Shown here: piece after piece, positions 27,652 to 36,812 of the stretch
How positions within the stretch are numbered: position 1 is the stretch's first letter
Layout: each line of letters begins with the position of its first letter
Assembly (NCBI RefSeq): GCF_000382185.1
Contig: NZ_KB907784.1
Coordinates: forward strand, 2,009,633-2,073,632
Length of the DNA: 64,000 bases
From: Bordetella sp. FB-8
GTDB taxonomy: Bacteria > Pseudomonadota > Gammaproteobacteria > Burkholderiales > Burkholderiaceae_B
Reading direction: 5' to 3'
The notes under the pieces: generated by a model
The model's input: only the letters and a program-made list of their open reading frames with translations
What the model was told of the DNA's origin: nothing
Databases searched by the model: none
Program-made: the position numbers and the translations under genes

Positions 27652-28551
27652 ATGTCCGGCAACCTCCTGCCCGGCAGCGCCGCGATTGCGGGCGACAACC
27701 TGGCTGCGCTGATCGAGCCGCCGGTCGACACCACGCCCGACGTGATCGACTCGGTGGCCTTCGCGCGGCTGTACGGCGAGCCGCTGTTTCAACTGCCCAA
27801 CGACCTGTACATTCCGCCGGATGCGCTCGAGGTCTTTCTGGAGGCTTTCGAAGGCCCGCTGGACCTGCTGCTCTACCTGATCCGCAAGCAGAACTTCAAT
27901 GTGCTCGATATTCCCATGGCGGATGTCACGCGGCAGTACCTGTCGTATGTGGAACAGATCCGCGAGCACAATCTCGAACTTGCCGCCGAGTACCTGCTCA
28001 TGGCCGCGATGCTCATCGAGATCAAGTCGCGCATGCTGCTGCCGGTCAAAAAGAGCGATACCGGCGAGGAACCCGAAGACCCGCGCGCCGAACTGGTGCG
28101 CCGCCTGCTCGAATACGAGCAAATGAAGCTCGCGGCGCGCAAGCTCGACGCCCTGCCTCAGATTGGCCGCGATTTCGCGCGCAGCCAGGCGGTGGCCGAG
28201 ATCAGCGTCGAGCGCATGATGCCCGAGGTCGACGTCGTCGACCTGCGCGCAGCCTGGGCCGACATCATGAAACGCGCGCGGCTTAACCAACACCACCAGA
28301 TCACGCGCGAGCAGCTGTCGGTGCGCGATCACATGACCCACATCCTGCGCCGCCTGAACGAGGTGCGCTTCATCGAATTCGGCGAACTGTTTCTGGAGCG
28401 CGTGCGCGAAGGCGCGCCTGTCGCCGTCGTCGTGGTGCACTTCATTGCCATGCTCGAACTGGCGCGCGAGTCGCTGCTCGAGATTACCCAGGCCGAACCC
28501 TACGCGCCCATCTACGTGCGCCTGGCTTACACCAGGGCCGTCGCGGCCTGA
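27652..28551 (+). CDS. scpA: Segregation and condensation protein A
   Basis: A 299-residue kleisin that bridges SMC heads and recruits ScpB for chromosome condensation. The N-terminal kleisin segment FEGPLDLLLYLIRKQNFNVL, then AEYLLMAAMLIEIKSRMLLP, and the C-terminal winged helix (VRFIEFGELFLERVREGAPV) are clear. The first about 60 residues precede the core, and this N-terminal extension is usual in betaproteobacteria. ScpB is not in this window. It lies in the DUF3460-scpA-panC operon. Confidence 0.93.
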   Translation: MSGNLLPGSAAIAGDNLAALIEPPVDTTPDVIDSVAFARLYGEPLFQLPNDLYIPPDALEVFLEAFEGPLDLLLYLIRKQNFNVLDIPMADVTRQYLSYVEQIREHNLELAAEYLLMAAMLIEIKSRMLLPVKKSDTGEEPEDPRAELVRRLLEYEQMKLAARKLDALPQIGRDFARSQAVAEISVERMMPEVDVVDLRAAWADIMKRARLNQHHQITREQLSVRDHMTHILRRLNEVRFIEFGELFLERVREGAPVAVVVVHFIAMLELARESLLEITQAEPYAPIYVRLAYTRAVAA

Positions 28552-29448
<897 letters not shown>

Positions 29449-29460
29449 TCCGACGGGGCG

Positions 29461-29506
29461 GCCCGCGAGCCTGCCTAGGCCGACGCGCGCATGGGCGGGC
29501 TTTTTT
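29461..29506 (+). terminator. Rho-independent terminator after panC
   Basis: GCCCGC at 29461 pairs with GCGGGC at 29495-29500, followed directly by six T residues. The intervening bases may form a second stem. It lies 13 bases after the panC stop and closes the scpA-panC operon. Confidence 0.65.
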
Positions 29507-29607
29507 CTTGTCTTCGCTTGGTCGGAAAAGCGCGCTGCGCGCGCGCAGCGGCAGGCGCCGCCATCATGGCGCATGCCACACTTGCCTTTCCGATAAGGGA
29601 GGGTGCT

Positions 29608-29859
29608 ATGCCATGCAATAAAGCAGCGGGGCTTGCCTGCTCACCGCGGCTGGACAGGCTGTCGGTGCGCGAGCGCGAGCTTGTCTACCACTATGCGCGC
29701 GGCCTGCCCAACAAAGTGGTCGCCATCGATTTTCAGATTTCCGAACGCACGGCCGAGGCGCATCGCGCGAGCATCTTTCGCAAGATGGGCGTGCGCAGCG
29801 CACTGGAACTGGCGTGTTGCATTTGTCCGCACCGCCCCCGTCCGGAAGATGAAACCTGA
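29608..29859 (+). CDS. Stand-alone LuxR-type helix-turn-helix protein
   Basis: An 83-residue protein made only of a LuxR/FixJ-type DNA-binding domain: LSVRERELVYHYARGLPNKV, AIDFQISERTAEAHRASIFR and KMGVRSALEL are the four helices. No receiver or autoinducer domain is present. The ATG at 29608 has AAGGGAGGG upstream. An in-frame start at 29491 would cross the terminator and is unlikely. It is convergent with a lipoprotein gene 4 bases away. Homologous mini-regulators can act as constitutive dimers, but the target is unknown. It ends in a Cys/Pro-containing tail. Confidence 0.8.
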   Translation: MPCNKAAGLACSPRLDRLSVRERELVYHYARGLPNKVVAIDFQISERTAEAHRASIFRKMGVRSALELACCICPHRPRPEDET

Positions 29860-29863
29860 GGCC

Positions 29864-30649
29864 TTACGGGCAGTTGGGCAGCGGCTGCTTGGACAGTTCG
29901 TCGATGGGATCGAGATCAGGCTGGCGGGTCAGGGTGTAGTTCAGCGTGAGCGTACGTCCCTGGAATGTCCTGATGCTCAGCACATTGTCGGACGAAGCCA
30001 GCAATTCGGCCTGCGGGTTGTTCCGCGCATCGAGCAGCAGCACATGGGCAGGATGGTCGCCGGCGACGTTCCAGCAGCCTTGCTGGGCTTGCGGCGCGTC
30101 GGGCTGGCTCCCCTGGTTGGCCAGGTAGGTGGCGCGGCTGCGCCAGCGGCCATTGGGCCCCAGCGTGAGCGTGATGCGCTGGGCCGCGCATTGCGCAGAC
30201 GGCGATGGGCAGGCAATGGTGCCGACGAAGGTTTCGGCTTGCGGCAGGAAGGCGCGCTGGCTCGGGTGGTCCAGAGGGGCGGGGGCGGTGGCCGCGCCCT
30301 CCTTCATTCGGGCGTTGGCGCCGGCGGCGGGTATGGACGGAACGGGCGGGACCGAAGTGCCCGCCCCGGGCGCGGCGCCGGTGGCGGCCTGCGCGCCGTT
30401 GTCCGCCTCCGGCTGTTGCTTGTCCGGCGTGAAATTCAGGGGAATCTGGACCTGCGAGGGGGCCTGCGACAGCATGGAGTGGCTGACGCCGCCCTGCGCC
30501 TGGTAGGTGGCGTCGGTGCTGGAATTGGCAGACTGCTGGGCGTAATAGTCGGGGCTGCGCATTTGGGCGCAGCCGGTGGTCAGCAGCGCGCCGCTGAACG
30601 CCGTCGCGAGTATCAGGGTGCGCAGGATGGGCAGGGAAGAAAAAGGCAT
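29864..30649 (-). CDS. NlpE-like lipoprotein
   Basis: A 261-residue lipoprotein. The signal peptide ends in the lipobox LTTGC (Cys about residue 28). Then follow a Gln/Ser/Pro/Ala-rich linker (residues about 30-130) and a C-terminal domain resembling the NlpE/copper-resistance N-terminal fold: FVGTIACPSPSAQC, then ITLTLGPNGRWRSRATYL, with a GCWNVAGDH and a late ELSKQPLPNC. In NlpE the CxxC senses surface contact and copper; here the cysteines are spaced CPSPSAQC. Start MPFSSLPI at 30649 was chosen since it begins the signal peptide. Confidence 0.7.
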   Translation of the reverse strand: MPFSSLPILRTLILATAFSGALLTTGCAQMRSPDYYAQQSANSSTDATYQAQGGVSHSMLSQAPSQVQIPLNFTPDKQQPEADNGAQAATGAAPGAGTSVPPVPSIPAAGANARMKEGAATAPAPLDHPSQRAFLPQAETFVGTIACPSPSAQCAAQRITLTLGPNGRWRSRATYLANQGSQPDAPQAQQGCWNVAGDHPAHVLLLDARNNPQAELLASSDNVLSIRTFQGRTLTLNYTLTRQPDLDPIDELSKQPLPNCP

Positions 30650-30814
30650 GAAAGAGTCCGGAAAGCGCGCGGCGGCGTGGGGGCGGCCAGGGTGCTCGGT
30701 CAAAGGCCGAGCGATGGATCGCAGTGTATCGGTATGGGGATTTTACGCACTTGGCATGGGGCCGTCATGGTGTGCGGACTGCGGGCCGGTTTGTCTTTGT
30801 GACGGCATGGCGTG

Positions 30815-31573
30815 ATGTCGATTTACTTCGCATGGCAAATCCTTCATGGCGGGCAGGCCTGGGCCGCGGCGCTGGCGGGGCTTTTCGGGCTACCGGCAGG
30901 TTGGGCGCTCGGCGCTCTGGCGCGCGTGCTGCCGCGCCGGATCGAGCGTGCTTGGCAGGAGCCTGCCGACGGCGCCGCGCCGGATGCGCCGCCCTTCTCG
31001 GACTGCGTGCGGGCCGATTGGCGCCTGGACGCCCGCAGCGGCGCCATGGCCCTGCTGACGGGCCTGGCGTTCGCCGCCTGCGTGTGGCGTCTGGGGGTCA
31101 CGCCGGCCGCGCTGTGCGGCATGGTCTTTGTCGCGGCGCTGATCTCGCTGGCCTGGATCGATGCCCAGACCCGGTTGCTGCCCGACGCGCTGACCCTGCC
31201 CTTGCTCTGGCTGGGCCTGCTGGTCAATCTGCACGGCGCTCTGGTTTCCCTGCCCTCGGCTGTGCTGGGGGCGGCCGCGGGCTACCTGTTCCCTTGGACG
31301 GTCTATCACCTGATGCGCTGGCGCACTGGCCTGGACGGAATGGGGTATGGCGATTTCAAGCTGATGGCTGCGCTGGGTGCCTGGTTCGGCCTCGCGGCGC
31401 TGCCCTGGCCGTTGCTGGGCGCGGCGTTGGCTGCCTCGGCGGCTGGCTTGTGCCTGCGCTTGGCGGGACGTCTGCAGCGTGGGCAAGCGCTGCCTTTCGG
31501 CCCTTATCTGGCGGCAAGCGGTATCCTGATGTTCCTCGGTGAGGTCCCCGTGGGCCATTTCCCCGCGACATAG
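30815..31573 (+). CDS. pilD: Prepilin peptidase (type IV leader peptidase), short form
   Basis: A 252-residue aspartic membrane protease that cleaves type IV prepilin or pseudopilin leaders. The two catalytic Asp motifs are present: WIDAQTRLLPD and GMGYGDFKLMAALGAW, separated by TM helices. The N-terminal cytoplasmic cysteine domain (two CxxC pairs) of typical PilD enzymes, which supports N-methylation, is absent: the stretch between the first helix and SGAMALLTG is short and has only one Cys. Upstream pilB and pilC, the usual partners, are not present. coaE and zapD follow, as in other Burkholderiales. Confidence 0.88.
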   Translation: MSIYFAWQILHGGQAWAAALAGLFGLPAGWALGALARVLPRRIERAWQEPADGAAPDAPPFSDCVRADWRLDARSGAMALLTGLAFAACVWRLGVTPAALCGMVFVAALISLAWIDAQTRLLPDALTLPLLWLGLLVNLHGALVSLPSAVLGAAAGYLFPWTVYHLMRWRTGLDGMGYGDFKLMAALGAWFGLAALPWPLLGAALAASAAGLCLRLAGRLQRGQALPFGPYLAASGILMFLGEVPVGHFPAT

Positions 31574-31595
31574 GCATGAGATGGAAAAAACCAGG

Positions 31596-32237
31596 ATGTT
31601 GAACATAGGTTTGACCGGCGGCATCGGTTCGGGTAAGTCGCGGGTGGCGGATCTGCTGGCGCAGTGGGGGGCCGCGATCATCGATACCGATGCGATCGCA
31701 CATGCGCTCACGGCGCCGCAAGGGCAGGCCGTGCCGGCATTGCGCGAGGCTTTCGGCGAACAGGCCGTGACTGCCGAAGGCGCCTTGAACCGCGCGTGGA
31801 TGCGCGAGCTGATATTCCGCGATCCCGCAGCGAAGGCGCGTCTGGAAGGCATCCTGCATCCCCTGATTAGCCGGTGCGCCCGCGAGCAGGGCGAGCGTGC
31901 CCGGGGAGCCTACCGGGTGTTCGTCGTGCCGCTGCTGGTCGAATCCGGGCGCTGGCGCGACAAAGTCGACCGCATCTGCGTGGTCGACTGCGATCCCGAG
32001 ACTCAGGTTTCCAGGGTAGGCCAGCGCAGCGGGCTGACGCCGGACGGCATACGGGCTATCATGGCGGCACAGTCCACGCGTGAAGGCAGGCTGCAACGGG
32101 CGGACGACGTCATCCTTAATGACGGCGCCACTTCTCCCGCCTTGCTGCACGAGCGGACCAAGATCATGCATGATCGTTGGATCGCTCTGGCCGCGATATT
32201 GGGTACTGCCCCCGGCCGGCTGGCGTCCGCCTCATAA
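31596..32237 (+). CDS. coaE: Dephospho-CoA kinase
   Basis: A 213-residue P-loop kinase catalysing the last step of CoA synthesis. The P-loop is LTGGIGSGKS at residues 6-15, followed by IIDTDAIAHAL and VPLLVESGRWRDKVDRI. Start MLNIGLTGG at 31596 matches homologues; an in-frame ATG at 31581 is possible. The gene lies between pilD and zapD, a conserved Burkholderiales order. Confidence 0.95.
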   Translation: MLNIGLTGGIGSGKSRVADLLAQWGAAIIDTDAIAHALTAPQGQAVPALREAFGEQAVTAEGALNRAWMRELIFRDPAAKARLEGILHPLISRCAREQGERARGAYRVFVVPLLVESGRWRDKVDRICVVDCDPETQVSRVGQRSGLTPDGIRAIMAAQSTREGRLQRADDVILNDGATSPALLHERTKIMHDRWIALAAILGTAPGRLASAS

Positions 32238-32299
32238 TTCCGGACCTGCGCCTAGCCACCGCGCAAGGCCCATCGGCCGTCATTAAGGGCTTGCGGCGA

Positions 32300-33052
32300 G
32301 TGACTCTTTACGAATATCCCTTCAATGAGCGTGTCCGGGCCTATCTCAGGCTGGAGTTTCTGTTCGACAGATTGCTCTTCCTGGTTCGCGGCGACGACAT
32401 GCGCGAGCACCAGATCGCGGTTTCGACGCTGTTCGACGTGCTCGACGTGCTCGAGCGCACGGACGTCAAGGGCGCCATTCTGCAAGACCTTGAACGCCAG
32501 CGCGCGGCACTGGCGCCCTTGCGCGACCATCCCGGCGTTGCGCAGGACGTGCTGCAAGGCATGCTGGGCGACATGGAGCGCGTCGTCGGCGTGTTGACCG
32601 CGCAGGGCAAGATCGGCCAGGCTCTGCGCGAAAACGAATGGCTCACCAGTTTGCGCGGCCGCCTTTCGGTGACCGGCGGGGCTACTCAGATGGACATGCC
32701 CTCGTTTTATGCCTGGCAGCACAAGCCCACTGAGGTGCGACGTGCCGACCTGGCGCGCTGGATCGACTCCCTCATGGGACTGTGCGAGGGGCTGGCCCTG
32801 GCGCTGAGGATGCTGCGCGAAAACGGCGCCAAGAGTCAGGCGGTGGCCGAGCAAGGCGCCTATCAGCAGATGCTGGGCGGCAAGCAGCACCAGTTGCTGC
32901 GCGTCTGGGTCGATCCGGCACAGGGCGTGTTCCCCGAGATCAGCGCCAACAAATACATGATCTGGATCCGCTATGCCACGCAGGACGGCGAACTCAAGCC
33001 GCAGCCCGTGGCGCGCGACGTGCCTTTCAGCATGTCGCTCTGCTCCGTCTAG
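32300..33052 (+). CDS. zapD: Cell division protein ZapD
   Basis: A 250-residue FtsZ-bundling protein (DUF1342). It begins LYEYPFNERVRAYLRLEFLF, the family hallmark, and continues with the helical domain and the C-terminal SMSLCSV. The GTG at 32300 with AAGGG upstream is the likely start; longer readings run into coaE. It is convergent with the hemerythrin gene. The usual yacG neighbour is missing. Confidence 0.93.
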   Translation: MTLYEYPFNERVRAYLRLEFLFDRLLFLVRGDDMREHQIAVSTLFDVLDVLERTDVKGAILQDLERQRAALAPLRDHPGVAQDVLQGMLGDMERVVGVLTAQGKIGQALRENEWLTSLRGRLSVTGGATQMDMPSFYAWQHKPTEVRRADLARWIDSLMGLCEGLALALRMLRENGAKSQAVAEQGAYQQMLGGKQHQLLRVWVDPAQGVFPEISANKYMIWIRYATQDGELKPQPVARDVPFSMSLCSV

Positions 33053-33080
33053 GGGCTGTTGAGCTGAGCGACGGCGGGCC

Positions 33081-33521
33081 CTAGGCGGGCTGGCGCGGTG
33101 CAAACGCGATGGGCGCGCCGCCGAAGCGGTTCTTGCTGCGATAGGCGGCCACGGCCGAGTCCATGTAATGCACGTGCTCGGGTAGCCAGCGGTCCAGTTC
33201 GGCGCAGAGCGACTGCACCAGGTTCGCCATGCCGACCACGTCGTCGTTTTCAATCACCCAGCCTTTGACCTCGGCCAGGGATTGGAGCACTGCGGCGTGT
33301 TCGTCGAGGTGGCAGACCGCATCGTCGTTACCCTGCATGCGGCGCAGATCCTCGTCTTCGGCGGCGAAATGGGCTGCGCAGTGCCGGGCCAGCGCATCCA
33401 GGGCGGCAACGACCTCCTGCCGGTTGCGCGTCTGTGCCAGATGCTGCGACAGGCGGTGCAGTTCGGCGTGGTCCTGGTCCAGCCGCGGATCGCCCAGGGC
33501 GAGGTTGGATTCGGCGTGCAT
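33081..33521 (-). CDS. Bacteriohemerythrin-like protein
   Basis: A 146-residue four-helix protein with the hemerythrin di-iron ligands partially visible: DQDHAELHRLSQHL, HCAAHFAAEDEDL, LDEHAAVL and LPEHVHYMDSA. It probably binds O2 or senses oxygen/iron. The gene begins 3 bases after the stop of the MutT/ThiE gene, so it is cotranscribed with it. In many Burkholderiales yacG lies here instead. Confidence 0.88.
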   Translation of the reverse strand: MHAESNLALGDPRLDQDHAELHRLSQHLAQTRNRQEVVAALDALARHCAAHFAAEDEDLRRMQGNDDAVCHLDEHAAVLQSLAEVKGWVIENDDVVGMANLVQSLCAELDRWLPEHVHYMDSAVAAYRSKNRFGGAPIAFAPRQPA

Positions 33522-33524
33522 GGT

Positions 33525-34532
33525 TCAGATTATCGCGCGTATACCGGCGATGCCGTGCGCGCCGTGTGCGCGGGCGATGGCGCGCGTTGCCTCGGACTGG
33601 CCACCCAGGGCGAACACCGGCAGCCCCGCATCGCGCAAGCCTTCGGCAAATCCAGCCCAGCTCAGCTCGGGCTCGCCCGGGTGCGAAGGCGTGGCCAGCA
33701 CGGAGCCCAGCACGGCAAAGTCGGCGCCGATCCTGCGCGCATGCGTGATGTCGCCCTGCGTGTGGGCAGAGACGCCCACCAGCGCGTCCGAAGGCAGGTC
33801 CGGCCGGTCTTGCATTACGACCGCGTCCGCGCTGCGCAGATGCACGCCATCGGCTTCATGCCACCACGATGCGGGGTGCGTGCTGTTGATCAGCAACCGC
33901 GCGCCTGCGATGCGGCAGCGTTCGCGCATCTGTATGAACGCGGCGCGCAACGATTCGGCGCCGGGACCCTCCGGCCAGTTCGGCTCGCGCAGTTGCACCA
34001 GCTTCAGGCCGCCGGCCAGGGCCACGTCGAGCCGCTGCAGGAAGGAGGGCAGATACGACGGCGACCCGATGGCCGAGATGCCATAGGTTGTGGGTAGCTG
34101 CAGCCAGCGCAGCGGCGGGATGGTGGCGGGCAGGACCCGGCCGTCGGGCTTGTCCGGATCCAGGTCGTGGCCCTGGCGCAGCGCGTCGGCCAGCGCCTGG
34201 GCGGGCTCGACCCAGCGCAGTTGCTGGTTTTCCAGACCGGCCGGCTCGCCTTCCCAGGCCGTGACCTGGCAAAAGGCCAGGCGCACCGTACTGTGGGGGT
34301 AGTGGTGAACGTAGGTGACCCAGGGCCAGGCCTGGGTGACGCGGATGCCGATTTCTTCATGTAGTTCGCGCGCTAGGGCTTGCAGCACGGTTTCGCCGGG
34401 CTCGAGCTTGCCGCCGGGCAGCTCCCACCATCCCGGCCAGGGCTTGTCTTCGGGGCGCTGGCCCAGCAGCAGCGAGCCGTCGCCGCGCAGGAGAAGGCCG
34501 GCGGCGACGTCGATGATCTTGCGGTCGGTCAT
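33525..34532 (-). CDS. Nudix hydrolase (MutT) fused to ThiE/TenI-like domain
   Basis: A 335-residue two-domain protein. Residues about 8-130 carry a Nudix box, GGKLEPGETVLQALAREL plus HEEIGI, which binds Mg2+ and hydrolyses nucleoside diphosphate-type substrates such as 8-oxo-dGTP. Residues about 155-335 resemble thiamine-phosphate synthase (VQLREPNW, LLINSTHP, ADGVHLRS, GVSAHTQ, FAVLGSVL), without clear evidence of activity. The same fusion occurs in many proteobacteria. The true thiE is elsewhere (51920). It follows the DUF815 gene by 11 bases. Confidence 0.88.
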   Translation of the reverse strand: MTDRKIIDVAAGLLLRGDGSLLLGQRPEDKPWPGWWELPGGKLEPGETVLQALARELHEEIGIRVTQAWPWVTYVHHYPHSTVRLAFCQVTAWEGEPAGLENQQLRWVEPAQALADALRQGHDLDPDKPDGRVLPATIPPLRWLQLPTTYGISAIGSPSYLPSFLQRLDVALAGGLKLVQLREPNWPEGPGAESLRAAFIQMRERCRIAGARLLINSTHPASWWHEADGVHLRSADAVVMQDRPDLPSDALVGVSAHTQGDITHARRIGADFAVLGSVLATPSHPGEPELSWAGFAEGLRDAGLPVFALGGQSEATRAIARAHGAHGIAGIRAII

Positions 34533-34543
34533 GGGTGGGGAGA

Positions 34544-35410
34544 TCAGGCGTGGCGCGCCGCCCAGTCGCGCGCGAACTGGTAGGCCACGCGGCCCGAGCG
34601 CGAGCCGCGCTCCAGTGCCCACTGCAGCGCCTCGGTGCGCGAGGCGTCGATCTGGTCGGCGGGGCAGCCGAGCTCGCCCAGCCAGTGACGGACGATGTCC
34701 AGGTAGTCGTCCTGCCGGAACGGATGGAAGGACAGCCACAGGCCGAAGCGCTCGGACAGGGAAATCTTTTCCTCCACCGTCTCGCCGGGATGTATCTCGC
34801 CGTCGGCGCTGTGCGTGGCCTGCAGGTTCTCGCTCATGTATTCCGGCATCAGGTGGCGCCGGTTGGACGTGGCGTAGATCAACACATTTTCGCCCGACGA
34901 GGACACCGAGCCGTCCAGTACCGACTTGAGCGCCTTGTAGCCGGCCTCGCCTTCCTCGAAGGAGAGGTCGTCGCAAAAGACGATGTAGCGCTCGGGGCGG
35001 ACCGCGACCAATTCGACGATGTCGGACAGGTCGCCCAGGTCGGATTTGTCCACCTCGATCAGGCGCAGGCCCTGGCCGCCGTAGGTGGCCAGCATGGCCT
35101 TGACCAGTGAACTCTTGCCGGTGCCGCGCGCGCCGGTCATGAGCACGTTGTTGGCCGGCCTGCCTTGCAGGAACTGGCGGGTATTTCGGTCGAGGATGTC
35201 TTTCTGGCGTTCGACGTGCTGCAGATCGGACAGTTCGATGCGGGCCACGTGGCGCACGGCATCGAGCCAGCCGCGCACGCCGCGCTTGCGCCAGCGATAG
35301 GCGTGCGCGTTCCAGTCGATCTCGGGCGGCGCGGCGGGCAGCCAGGCCTCGAGTTGAGCCAGGACGCGCTCGGCGCGTTCCAGCAGATGAGAGAGGTCGT
35401 AAGAATCCAT
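34544..35410 (-). CDS. DUF815 family ATP-binding protein
   Basis: A 288-residue AAA+-like ATPase of the DUF815 family. The Walker A is GARGTGKSSLVKA, and Walker B is IVFCDDLSFEEGEAGYKALK. A possible sensor region is LIYATSNRRHL. The role is unknown; the gene sits between argJ and mutT in many betaproteobacteria, as here. It is followed by the mutT fusion with an 11-base gap. The ATG at 35410 is preceded by repeat-like sequence (35434-35495), so the promoter is unclear. Confidence 0.88.
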   Translation of the reverse strand: MDSYDLSHLLERAERVLAQLEAWLPAAPPEIDWNAHAYRWRKRGVRGWLDAVRHVARIELSDLQHVERQKDILDRNTRQFLQGRPANNVLMTGARGTGKSSLVKAMLATYGGQGLRLIEVDKSDLGDLSDIVELVAVRPERYIVFCDDLSFEEGEAGYKALKSVLDGSVSSSGENVLIYATSNRRHLMPEYMSENLQATHSADGEIHPGETVEEKISLSERFGLWLSFHPFRQDDYLDIVRHWLGELGCPADQIDASRTEALQWALERGSRSGRVAYQFARDWAARHA

Positions 35411-35433
35411 GGTGCTACCCGAGCGAGGCGCCA

Positions 35434-35495
35434 GGCCGCCCTAAGGTGAGCGACAAGCGCCCCCTGGCGGGCCGCGAAAACGAAGTGTGAGTGGG
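35434..35495. repeat. Degenerate copy of a Burkholderiales-type extragenic repeat
   Basis: The strand shown begins GGCCGCCCTAAGGTGAGCGA and contains CGCCCCCTGGCGGGC, GCGAAAACGAAGTGT. It aligns, with differences, to the complement of 42724-42787 in this window. Sequences of this kind recur between genes in Bordetella and relatives (general knowledge, not checked here). It lies in the 100-base gap between argJ and the DUF815 gene. Confidence 0.5.
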
Positions 35496-35510
35496 CGGGG
35501 CCATTTACTA

Positions 35511-36737
35511 TTACGAGCGGTAGTCGGCGTTGATGCTCACGTACTCGTGCGAGAAGTCGCAGGTGTACACGGTTTCGCTGGCGTGGCCGCGGCCCAGCGA
35601 AATGCGCATGGAGATCTCGGACTGCTTCATGATGCGCTGGCCTGTTTCTTCCTTGTAGGACGGTGCGCGGCCGCCGTCGCTGGACACCAGTTCGTCGCCC
35701 AGCCACAGTTTGACCTTGTGGGCGCTCAGGTCGGCGATGCCGGCGTAGCCGATGGCCGCGAGGATGCGGCCCAGATTGGGGTCCGAGGCATAGAAGGCGG
35801 TCTTGACCAGGGGCGAGTGCGCCACCGAGTAGGCCACCTTGAGCGCTTCGTCCTGGTCGCCCGCCTCATCGACGTGGATGGTGATGAACTTGGTGGCCCC
35901 TTCGGCGTCGCGCACGATCTTCTGCGCCAGGTCCAGTGCGGCCGCGGTGAGCGCGTGCGAGAGGGCGGCGTAGTTCGCGTCGTATTCGGACTCGATCCAC
36001 AGGCCCGACCGGCCGGTGGCCATGATGATGAACGAGTCGTTGGTCGAGGTGTCGCCGTCGACGGTGATGCGGTTGAAGGACCGGTCGGCGATCTGCTTGG
36101 CCAGCCTGGTCAGCAACGGCTGGGAAATGCCCGCGTCGGTGGCCAGAAAGCTGAGCATGGTGGCCATGTTGGGGCGGATCATGCCGGCGCCCTTGCTGAT
36201 GCCGGTGATGCTGATCATCTTGCCGTGGATGTCGAGCCGCTGTGAGTGAATCTTGGGCTGGGTGTCGGTGGTCATGATGCCGTGCGCGGCTTCGGCCCAT
36301 CCCTTGGCGCTCAGCCTGGCGATGGCGTCGGGCAGGCCGGCGATCAGGCGGTCCACCGGCAGGGGTTCGAGGATCACGCCAGTGGAAAACGGCAGCACCT
36401 GCTCGGCCGGTACGCGCAGCAATTTGCCCAGCGCCTCGCAAGTTTGGGTCGCCGCGTGCAGGCCTTCCACGCCGGTGCCGGCGTTGGCGTTGCCGGTGTT
36501 GATGACCAGGGCGCGGATGGGGCCGGCTGCGGCCAGGTGCTCCTGGCATATCTGCACGGGGGCGGCGCAGAAGCGGTTGCGCGTGAACACGCCGGCCACG
36601 GTGCTGCCCTCGGACAGGCGAAATACGGTGAGATCGCGGCGGTTGGCCTTGCGTATGCCCGCCTCGGTGACGCCGATTTCGACGCCGGGAACGGGGAAGA
36701 TATCGGACAGGGGGGGAATCTTCAGGTTGACGGCCAT
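35511..36737 (-). CDS. argJ: Bifunctional glutamate N-acetyltransferase/amino-acid acetyltransferase
   Basis: A 408-residue enzyme of the cyclic arginine pathway, transferring acetyl from N-acetylornithine to glutamate. The conserved self-cleavage region [17 protein letters not shown] has the nucleophilic Thr after ATM... in family alignments. [18 protein letters not shown] and the C-terminal [16 protein letters not shown] are typical. Length matches. Downstream lies the DUF815-mutT block, the usual Burkholderiales arrangement. Confidence 0.95.
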   Translation of the reverse strand: MAVNLKIPPLSDIFPVPGVEIGVTEAGIRKANRRDLTVFRLSEGSTVAGVFTRNRFCAAPVQICQEHLAAAGPIRALVINTGNANAGTGVEGLHAATQTCEALGKLLRVPAEQVLPFSTGVILEPLPVDRLIAGLPDAIARLSAKGWAEAAHGIMTTDTQPKIHSQRLDIHGKMISITGISKGAGMIRPNMATMLSFLATDAGISQPLLTRLAKQIADRSFNRITVDGDTSTNDSFIIMATGRSGLWIESEYDANYAALSHALTAAALDLAQKIVRDAEGATKFITIHVDEAGDQDEALKVAYSVAHSPLVKTAFYASDPNLGRILAAIGYAGIADLSAHKVKLWLGDELVSSDGGRAPSYKEETGQRIMKQSEISMRISLGRGHASETVYTCDFSHEYVSINADYRS

Positions 36738-36812
36738 GGCCTCAATCTCGCGGTGCGGGTGTGTTGAAAGGGGCGCCCATTATCTCACCCCCGGCGGCGG
36801 CTCGCGGCGGGT

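Noticed and set aside
33525..34532. Second thiE gene
   Set aside because: The ThiE-like half is fused to a Nudix domain, a known fusion of uncertain activity; it was not counted as a separate thiamine synthase gene.
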